From assembly GCA_021778895.1 (NCBI GenBank), contig JAJYBR010000007.1:1-64000 (forward strand): DNA of 64,000 bases, read 5' to 3'. The notes beneath the pieces are model-generated. The model did no database searches. It was given only the letters and a program-made list of their open reading frames with translations, and was not told the DNA's origin. Shown here one piece after another: positions 58,522 through 64,000 of this stretch. The translations under genes were made by a program, and so were the position numbers. Every line of letters starts with the position of its first letter. The stretch's first letter is position 1. This DNA comes from Actinomycetes bacterium (lineage in GTDB: Bacteria; Actinomycetota; Acidimicrobiia; Acidimicrobiales; RAAP-2).

Positions 58522-59634
58522 GTGCATCCCCTCGTGGCCCTCGACCTGCCCCTGGGACCCGAGCTCGAAGCCGCCATTCGGGGACTCGTGGACCAGCGGT
58601 CGGCCTTCTGCGTCCTCGATCAGCGACTCGCCCCGCGGGCCCAGGAGCGACAGCTGGCAGCCCTCGGCGCGACGCACGTTCTGGACCGCAACGGTCGCCA
58701 CGACCGCCGGAGCGGGCAGGGGGTCGACCAGGAGGTCGGCCTCGTGATGCTGACCTCGGGATCGAGCGGTGAGCCCAAGGCCGCCGAGCTCACCTGGGAC
58801 GCGCTGGCCGCCAGCGCCCGCATCACCCAGGCGACGCTCCGCCAGCGAGGTGAGCGGCCGGTGTGGTTCCCCGTCCTGCCGCCCAGCCACATCGGCGGGC
58901 TCGCAGTGATCTTGCGAGCGGTGCTCGACGAGGCCGATCTGTGGTGGGGTGACGACACGGACTTCGCGGCCGCGCGCCGCGCCGGAGTGACCCATCTGTC
59001 GGTCGTGCGAACACATCTGGCTCGCCACAGCGTCGAGGGTTTCACAGCGGTCCTGGTCGGAGGGGCCCGGCCACCGGCGGACCGTCCGCCCAACGTCATC
59101 GCCACGTGGGGCATGACCGAGACGGGATCCGGTGTCGTCTACGACGGCACGGCCCTGCCCGAGGTCGAGCTGGCCGTGGTGGCGGGTGAACTCTTGGTGC
59201 GCAGCCCCACGCTCCTGCGCTCGTACCGCAGCCAGCCCCGGCCCGTGGCGACAGGACCCGATGGTCGCGCCGACTGGTTCCCGACGGGGGACGCCGCGGA
59301 ACTGCGCGACGGGAGGCTGCGGGTCCACGGGCGGATCGGGTGGGTCATCGTGACCGGGGGGGAGAAGGTCTGGCCCGATGACCTCGAGGCAGCGCTGGCC
59401 ACCGTGGACGGTGTGCGCGACGTCGCGGTGACCGGGGTGGAGGATCCCGAGTGGGGCCAGCACGTGGTGGCCCTCGTGGTCGGCGACGGGAACAACCTGG
59501 ACGACGCCCTGCGCGCTGCGGCCGCCGAGCGCATCGGTCCTTGGGCCAAGCCCAAGGAGATTCGCTACGTCGCGGCGCTGCCCCGCACCGCCACCGGCAA
59601 GATCCGCCGGCACCTGCTCGCCACGCTGGGCTAG
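58522..59634 (+). CDS. menE: O-succinylbenzoate-CoA ligase
   Basis: A 370-residue member of the adenylate-forming family, shorter than many. P-loop VMLTSGSSGEPKAAELTW, then IATWGMTETGSG, WFPTGDAAELRDGRL and the C-terminal lysine region PRTATGKIRR. It activates o-succinylbenzoate for MenB. The start is set by the leaderless promoter. Confidence 0.93.
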   Translation: MHPLVALDLPLGPELEAAIRGLVDQRSAFCVLDQRLAPRAQERQLAALGATHVLDRNGRHDRRSGQGVDQEVGLVMLTSGSSGEPKAAELTWDALAASARITQATLRQRGERPVWFPVLPPSHIGGLAVILRAVLDEADLWWGDDTDFAAARRAGVTHLSVVRTHLARHSVEGFTAVLVGGARPPADRPPNVIATWGMTETGSGVVYDGTALPEVELAVVAGELLVRSPTLLRSYRSQPRPVATGPDGRADWFPTGDAAELRDGRLRVHGRIGWVIVTGGEKVWPDDLEAALATVDGVRDVAVTGVEDPEWGQHVVALVVGDGNNLDDALRAAAAERIGPWAKPKEIRYVAALPRTATGKIRRHLLATLG

Positions 59635-60401
59635 CCGACCCCGCCGCTCGGTCGGGCCAAGGTGCCGCCGTCCACCGTGAGAGTCGCCCCGGTGATCCAG
59701 GACGCATCGTCGGACAGGAGCATGGCCACGGCCGCCGCCACGTCGGTCGGCTCGCCGATGCGCCCGAGGGGGATGCGCTGCGCCATGAGCTGCTCGGCGG
59801 GCTCCCAGATCGCCCGGGCGAACTCCGTGCGGACGAGCCCGGGCGCCACAGCATTCACGCGCACGCCCGGGGCCAGCTCGTAGGCCAGCTGGCGCGTCAG
59901 CAGGAGCACGGCCGCCTTGGTCGCGTTGTACCACCCGATGCCGGGCTCGACCGACGAACCGCCAATGGAGGCGATGTTCACGACGGCACCACCGTGGTCG
60001 CGCATCCAGCCGTGCCACGCGGCCGCCGTGGCGGCCACCACCCCGGCCTGGTTCACCTCGTACGCCTTGCGCAGGCGTGCCTCGTCCGCCTCGACCAGCG
60101 GACCGAAGTAGGGGTTCGTCGCGGCGTTGTTCACGAGTCCGTCGATCGCGCCGAACGTCTCGAGGGACTGCTCCACGACCCGAGCCGCCTGCTCCCAGGA
60201 CCCGGCGTGCGCAGCCACGGTGAGGACGCGATCGGGCGACGCGAACGTGGCGCGAGCCTGCGCCAGGTCGCTCTCGTGCCGGGCCGTCAGAACGACCCGC
60301 GCCCCTTCGCTGGCGCAGCGTTGCGCGATGGCCAGTCCGATTCCCCGGCTCGCGCCGGTGACCACGACGACCCGGTCCTCCAGGCGCGCGGCGCCGCTCA
60401 T
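59631..60401 (-). CDS. Short-chain dehydrogenase/reductase
   Basis: A 256-residue SDR: VTGASRGIG (cofactor), NNAATNP, the catalytic Ser/Tyr/Lys in NIASIGGSS and GWYNATK, and PLGRIGEPTDVA. Start ATG 60401 overlaps the permease stop (ATGA), so it is in the sugar-transport operon and might oxidise the imported sugar (inference). It overlaps convergent menE by 4 nt. Confidence 0.92.
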   Translation of the reverse strand: MSGAARLEDRVVVVTGASRGIGLAIAQRCASEGARVVLTARHESDLAQARATFASPDRVLTVAAHAGSWEQAARVVEQSLETFGAIDGLVNNAATNPYFGPLVEADEARLRKAYEVNQAGVVAATAAAWHGWMRDHGGAVVNIASIGGSSVEPGIGWYNATKAAVLLLTRQLAYELAPGVRVNAVAPGLVRTEFARAIWEPAEQLMAQRIPLGRIGEPTDVAAAVAMLLSDDASWITGATLTVDGGTLARPSGGVG

Positions 60402-61645
60402 CGCGAGGCGGTGGAGCGCCGAGCGACCGAGTCCATGGCGACCGCGACCAGCAGCACCAATGCCGTGGCGATGAACTGGGTCGCCGCGCTCATGTTGATC
60501 AGCGCCATGCCGTTGTAGATCGATGCGATGACCATCCCGCCGATCACGGCGTGGATGATCTTGCCCCGTCCCCCGAAGAGCGAGGTCCCGCCGATGACGG
60601 CCGACGCCACCGCGAGCAGCACGAGGTTGCCCCCGTCCACCCCGTCGGAGATCCCCCCGAGGCGGGAGGCGTAGATCAGGCCGGCGACACCCGCCGTGAC
60701 CCCCGTGAGGGAGAAGGCCAGCAGGCGATACCGGTCCACGTTGATTCCGGCTCGCCGGGCAGCTTCGGGGTTCCCGCCGATGGCGTAGATGTAGCGCCCG
60801 GCCTTGGTCCTCGTCAGGATGAAGCCACCCGCCGTCAGCATCACGAAGTCGACGGGGATCGCGTAGGGCATCCCGCGCAACACCGTGAACGTGCCACGGT
60901 TCGTGTTGAAGATGAGGACGAGGATGATGCCCGCGACGACCAGGGCGGCGACCTTCATGATGGTCACGGCGAAGGGCACCGACTCCAGCCCGCTCGCGCG
61001 GCGCGACTGGTCCTTGCGCAGGATGCTCCAGCAGAAGATGGCGAGGCTCGCCGCGGTGAATATCCACGTCGCCAAAGGAGACAGATTGCCGTTGACCAGG
61101 TCGTAGAGCACCTTCTCCTGCACCGGGATCGTGCCGCCGGTCCCCTGGCGGTCCACGAAGAAGATGAGGACGCCTTCCCATCCCAGGAGTCCCGCGAGGG
61201 TCACGATGAACGACGGGAGGCGCAGCTTGATGATGATGAAGCCCTGCAACACACCGATCGACGTGGTGACGGCGATCGCGGCCAGCAGCGCCAGGTACCA
61301 CGGCCAGTGGAACTGGGCGTCGAGCAGGATCACCGCGGTCGTGGCGCCGAGTGCCGCCACGTAGCCGACCGACAGGTCGATCTCGCCCAGCAGCAGCAGC
61401 CACGTCTCGGCCATCGCCAGGAGGATGAAGATCGTGGCCTGGACGAAGAGGTTGGTCAGGTTGCCCGCGGACAGGAAGACCGAGTTGCGCACCTGGAAGT
61501 AGATGACCAGCACCGCGAGCCCGAGCAGGATCGGGAGCAGGCTGGCTTCGCCCGAGCGCACCTTGCGCCACAGGGACTCGAACACGCCGGGGGCGTCGGC
61601 GCTCTCGGAGCGCACCTCGGTCACGGTTCCGTCGGAACTGGTCAC
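60398..61645 (-). CDS. Sugar ABC transporter permease (XylH/RbsC family)
   Basis: A 415-residue permease with about ten helices. Signature: GEIDLSVGYVAALG, IGGNPEAARRAGI, and SAVIGGTSLFGGRGK. It forms the membrane channel of a D-xylose-like importer with the ATPase and binding protein encoded upstream. Confidence 0.93.
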   Translation of the reverse strand: MTSSDGTVTEVRSESADAPGVFESLWRKVRSGEASLLPILLGLAVLVIYFQVRNSVFLSAGNLTNLFVQATIFILLAMAETWLLLLGEIDLSVGYVAALGATTAVILLDAQFHWPWYLALLAAIAVTTSIGVLQGFIIIKLRLPSFIVTLAGLLGWEGVLIFFVDRQGTGGTIPVQEKVLYDLVNGNLSPLATWIFTAASLAIFCWSILRKDQSRRASGLESVPFAVTIMKVAALVVAGIILVLIFNTNRGTFTVLRGMPYAIPVDFVMLTAGGFILTRTKAGRYIYAIGGNPEAARRAGINVDRYRLLAFSLTGVTAGVAGLIYASRLGGISDGVDGGNLVLLAVASAVIGGTSLFGGRGKIIHAVIGGMVIASIYNGMALINMSAATQFIATALVLLVAVAMDSVARRSTASR

Positions 61646-61670
61646 AGCATCACCTTCATCTCGTGATCCC

Positions 61671-62495
61671 TCAGCCGTCGGCTCGGGCTCCGGCTCCCGT
61701 CGTGATGAGCTCGACGGCGCGGGTTGTGTCGTAGTTCGCGATGGGGCCGCACTCGACGAGCGTCCCCAGGTACATCACGGCAATGCGGTCGGCCACGGTG
61801 AAGACATCGTTGAGGTTGTGCGAGATCACCAGGACGGCGATCCCGCGGGACGCCAGCCGTGTGATCAGCTCGAGCACCTGGGCCGTCTGGGTCACACCGA
61901 GGGCGGCGGTGGGCTCGTCCATGATCACGAGCTTCGACTCGTGCATGACGGCACGCGCGACGGCGATGGCCTGGCGCTGGCCACCCGAAAGCGAGCCGAC
62001 GAGTTGGCGCACCGACCGGACGGTGAACACCGACAACTCGGTGAGCACGCGCCGTGTCTCGAGCTCCATCGTGATCTCGTCGAGGGTCAGGCGCTTCGAC
62101 GCCTCGTGGCCCAGATACATGTTCTGGACGATGTCGAGGTTGTCGCACAGCGCCAGGTCCTGGTACACCGTCGCGATCCCCAGCTCCTCGGCGGCGCGCG
62201 GGGAGTGCAGGCTCACTCGCTGGCCCTCCCAGAAGATCTCGCCGCTGCTAGGCGGGTAGATCCCCGCGATCGCCTTGATCAGCGTGGACTTGCCCGCGCC
62301 GTTGTCTCCGATCAGCGCGGTGACCTGCCCCGCGGGGACGTCGAGGTCGACGTACTTGAGGGCCTCGACAGCGCCGAAGTGCTTCGAGATCCCCCGCAAC
62401 TGCAGCAAGGGCGGTGATGACGCGACTTCCGGACCCCCGGGTGGGGTGTCATTCTCCGGCATGGCACGGCCCGTCGGTCCGGAAGTCGTCGTCAT
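61671..62495 (-). CDS. Sugar ABC transporter ATPase (single-domain XylG-like)
   Basis: A 274-residue ATPase with Walker A GDNGAGKSTL, signature LSGGQRQAIAVARAV and Walker B VIMDEPTAALG. Classical XylG/RbsA has two tandem ATPase domains; here there is one, so it must act as a dimer. ATG 62462 is an alternative start. It begins 10 nt after the binding-protein stop. Confidence 0.92.
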   Translation of the reverse strand: MTTTSGPTGRAMPENDTPPGGPEVASSPPLLQLRGISKHFGAVEALKYVDLDVPAGQVTALIGDNGAGKSTLIKAIAGIYPPSSGEIFWEGQRVSLHSPRAAEELGIATVYQDLALCDNLDIVQNMYLGHEASKRLTLDEITMELETRRVLTELSVFTVRSVRQLVGSLSGGQRQAIAVARAVMHESKLVIMDEPTAALGVTQTAQVLELITRLASRGIAVLVISHNLNDVFTVADRIAVMYLGTLVECGPIANYDTTRAVELITTGAGARADG

Positions 62496-62505
62496 CTGGC
62501 GCTAC

Positions 62506-63735
62506 TTACTTGATGCCGTAGGTGGCGCAGTCCTGCGCGTAGGTCGGCTGGTGCGTCCCGGCCACCGTCGGAGCCACCTTGGTGCACAGCTGGCTGGCCG
62601 TGATCACGCGGTCCTTGATGACCGTCTTCTGGATCTGCGTCGCCGTGACCCACTCCGCGGTCAGCAAGACCGAGGGAACGTGCTTCAGCGGGTTGATCGT
62701 GGCCTGCGGGTCGACCGACACGCCGTTCACCAGTCCCTTGGGAGGACGCACGCCCGCACGCAGGTAGACGGCCAGTGCCGCCGCTGCCTGGGCCTCGAGC
62801 CAGATGGGCTTGTAGACGGTGCCGCACTGGTATCCCGAGATGATGTTCTGGAACCCGGTCAGCGTCGCGTCCTGACCCGTGAAGGGCATGGACTTGGGCT
62901 TGAGACCCTTGCTCTGCAGGTACGTGATGATCGGCGCGGCGTTCTCGTCATTTGGCGTGACCACAGCGTTGATGCTGGGGTGCGCGGCGTAGGCGCCCTG
63001 GAAGTCGGTCTGGGCAACAGTCGGCGTCCACGTGCCCACGTTCTCGAGGATCGTGTTGGCCGAGCCCGTCTTGGTGTTGTAACCGGCCTTGTTCAGCACA
63101 GCGTCATAGCCCTGCGCGAACAGCGTCGCGTTGTTGTCCGTCGGTGAGCCCTTCATGACGTAGACGACCGGCTTGGAGATCTTCCACGCCGACAGGCACG
63201 CCAGCAGGCCCTTGCCGATGAGTGTCCCGACGGCCACGTTGTTGAAGCTCACGTAGTACGTGCGAGCTCCACCGAGCGTGAGGCGGTCGTAGTCGATCAC
63301 CTTGACACCACGCGCCTTCGCGTAGGCCTCAATCACCGCACCGGTGGTGGAGTCCAGGGCGTCGAGCAGGAGGACCTTGGCGCCGCGCGCGATGTCCGCC
63401 TGTGCGTCGGTGTACTGGGTCGTGTCGCTACCCTGCGCGTTCTGAATGATGAACTGGCTGGGCTTCAGGCCCGCCATCAGGAATGCCTTCTTCAGATACG
63501 GGGCATCAAATTCGGTGTACCGCGTCGAACTCACGGTGTCCGGCAAGATCACCGCGATTGACCCCTTGCCGCGATGCGCGATCGCCCGCAGGTACTTCAT
63601 CGTGGAAAAGCTCGTGTTGAACGTCTTGTCCGACACGGTTGGTGTTCCAGCGGAACTCACCGCAGGCAGCGCGGCGGCCACAAGACCCCCCACCAACGCT
63701 GCGGACGCGAAGAACCGCGCTCGCTTCATATTCAT
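62506..63735 (-). CDS. Sugar ABC transporter substrate-binding protein (XylF-like)
   Basis: A 409-residue secreted binding protein. A signal peptide (MNMKRARFFASAALVGGLVA..., cleaved near SSAGT) is followed by a two-lobed periplasmic-binding fold with NAQGSDTTQYTDAQADIARGA and DYDRLTLGGARTYYVSF, closest to D-xylose-binding proteins. ATG 63735 has GGGGAG upstream. First gene of the importer operon. Confidence 0.92.
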   Translation of the reverse strand: MNMKRARFFASAALVGGLVAAALPAVSSAGTPTVSDKTFNTSFSTMKYLRAIAHRGKGSIAVILPDTVSSTRYTEFDAPYLKKAFLMAGLKPSQFIIQNAQGSDTTQYTDAQADIARGAKVLLLDALDSTTGAVIEAYAKARGVKVIDYDRLTLGGARTYYVSFNNVAVGTLIGKGLLACLSAWKISKPVVYVMKGSPTDNNATLFAQGYDAVLNKAGYNTKTGSANTILENVGTWTPTVAQTDFQGAYAAHPSINAVVTPNDENAAPIITYLQSKGLKPKSMPFTGQDATLTGFQNIISGYQCGTVYKPIWLEAQAAAALAVYLRAGVRPPKGLVNGVSVDPQATINPLKHVPSVLLTAEWVTATQIQKTVIKDRVITASQLCTKVAPTVAGTHQPTYAQDCATYGIK

Positions 63736-63754
63736 AGTCTCCCCAACCCTTCGT

Positions 63755-63770
63755 GGCACCCGGGGGTGCC
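63755..63770 (-). other. Hairpin in the XylF leader
   Basis: A 6-bp GC-rich stem (GGCACC/GGTGCC, 4-nt loop) lies 19 nt upstream of the start codon. It has no U-run, so it is not a standard terminator. Confidence 0.4.
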
Positions 63771-63820
63771 CTTGTCCTTACCACTGCGTAAACGACTCGT
63801 GACGAGCCGTCCAGTCGGTG

Positions 63821-63850
63821 AACCTAGCACTCCCCTTGACACGATGTCAC
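63821..63850 (-). promoter_or_regulatory. Predicted promoter of the sugar-importer operon
   Basis: On the minus strand, GTGACA (-35, 63845-63850) and TGC-TAGGTT (extended -10, 63821-63826) with an 18-nt spacer. It would produce a ~80-nt leader. Confidence 0.5.
63837..63849. promoter_or_regulatory. Palindromic operator candidate at the importer promoter
   Basis: TGACA-CGA-TGTCA, a perfect 5-bp inverted repeat with a 3-nt centre that overlaps the -35 element. A repressor binding here would block the importer operon. No regulator gene for it is in the window. Confidence 0.5.
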
Positions 63851-63899
63851 CTGATGCGACCGCCTCCACCGCTCTGGTTCCCGTCGACGCGACGCTCCT

Positions 63900-63905
63900 T
63901 AGCAT
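63900..63905 (+). promoter_or_regulatory. -10 element for the DUF255 gene (leaderless)
   Basis: TAGCAT, six bases (GAGCCC), then ATG 63912. Confidence 0.55.
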
Positions 63906-63911
63906 GAGCCC

Positions 63912-64000
63912 ATGAACCGCTTAGCGGGCTCGGTCTCGTCGTACCTGCGCCAGCACGCCAACAATCCCGTGGACTGGTGGCCGTGGGGTCCCGATGCGCT
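63912..64000 (+). CDS. DUF255 thioredoxin-domain protein, N-terminus (partial)
   Basis: The first 29 complete codons are visible: [19 protein letters not shown] then [10 protein letters not shown]. The block YLxQHAxNPVDWxPW is diagnostic for the YyaL/SPATA20 (DUF255) family, large proteins with an N-terminal thioredoxin fold and a glycosidase-like C-terminal part. The gene runs off the window. Not in the ORF track. Confidence 0.85.
   Translation, partial: MNRLAGSVSSYLRQHANNPVDWWPWGPDA

Overview
The window is high-GC DNA in which almost every base is coding. It looks like chromosomal core genome of an actinobacterium, most likely of the class Acidimicrobiia. The supports are the 16S 5' end with its GATTCTGGCTCAG stretch, the actinobacterial integration host factor (mihF) next to gmk and rpoZ, a PriA without helicase motifs, menaquinone genes, and a cytochrome c oxidase locus with CtaG-type assembly proteins. 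The lineage is an inference; a complete 16S or a marker-protein tree would settle it.

Layout. 1-440: 5' end of a 16S rRNA gene (minus), its leader, a boxA-like site and a promoter. 441-4363: RecB-like nuclease/SF1 helicase fusion and a YbaK deacylase. 4360-10159: arginine operon argC-argB-argF-argR-argG-argH (minus), tightly overlapped, without argJ or argD. A pair of ArgR-type operators separates it from a divergent EamA exporter. 11071-17320: acyl-ACP thioesterase, pheT, pheS, a SpoU rRNA methyltransferase, rplT, rpmI and infC. infC appears to start at ATC behind a structured leader. 17534-28874: a DUF1844-like protein, ribH-ribBA-ribD, rpe, fmt, def, priA-like, metK, coaBC, rpoZ, gmk, mihF, pyrF. 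28867-36997: pyrD-carB-carA-pyrC-pyrB-pyrR, transcribed from pyrR towards pyrD, with a textbook PyrR-binding RNA loop just upstream of pyrR. 37072-45595: respiratory oxidase island (two ctaG genes, SCO, subunits I-III, an unusual cupredoxin, tiny membrane proteins, and two paralogous two-helix membrane proteins at its edges). 45526-49757: nusB, efp, aroQ, aroB, aroK, aroC. 49802-53528: NfuA-like protein, a cysteine-rich conserved protein, small ORFs, a lipoprotein, tyrS. 53558-59634: ccdA and menaquinone genes menD, menH, menA, menB, menE. 59631-63735: an SDR dehydrogenase and a xylose/ribose-type ABC importer. 63912-end: start of a DUF255 thioredoxin-like protein.

How the parts work together. 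Arginine, pyrimidine and carbamoyl-phosphate genes form two regulated units, one with ArgR operators and one with a PyrR RNA loop. The oxidase island, ccdA and the menaquinone genes together supply the end of a menaquinone/cytochrome respiratory chain. The aro genes feed chorismate to menD and to aromatic amino acids.

The most striking genome-scale signal is promoter architecture. At eleven start codons a TANNNT hexamer lies exactly 6 nt upstream, and at six more it lies 7 or 8 nt upstream. This predicts leaderless mRNAs on a large scale. The most interesting proteins are a subunit I lacking the canonical D- and K-channel residues, a cupredoxin with a CuA-like loop whose histidine is replaced by tyrosine, and the uncharacterised small membrane proteins around them. 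No IS element, prophage, CRISPR array or tRNA gene was seen.
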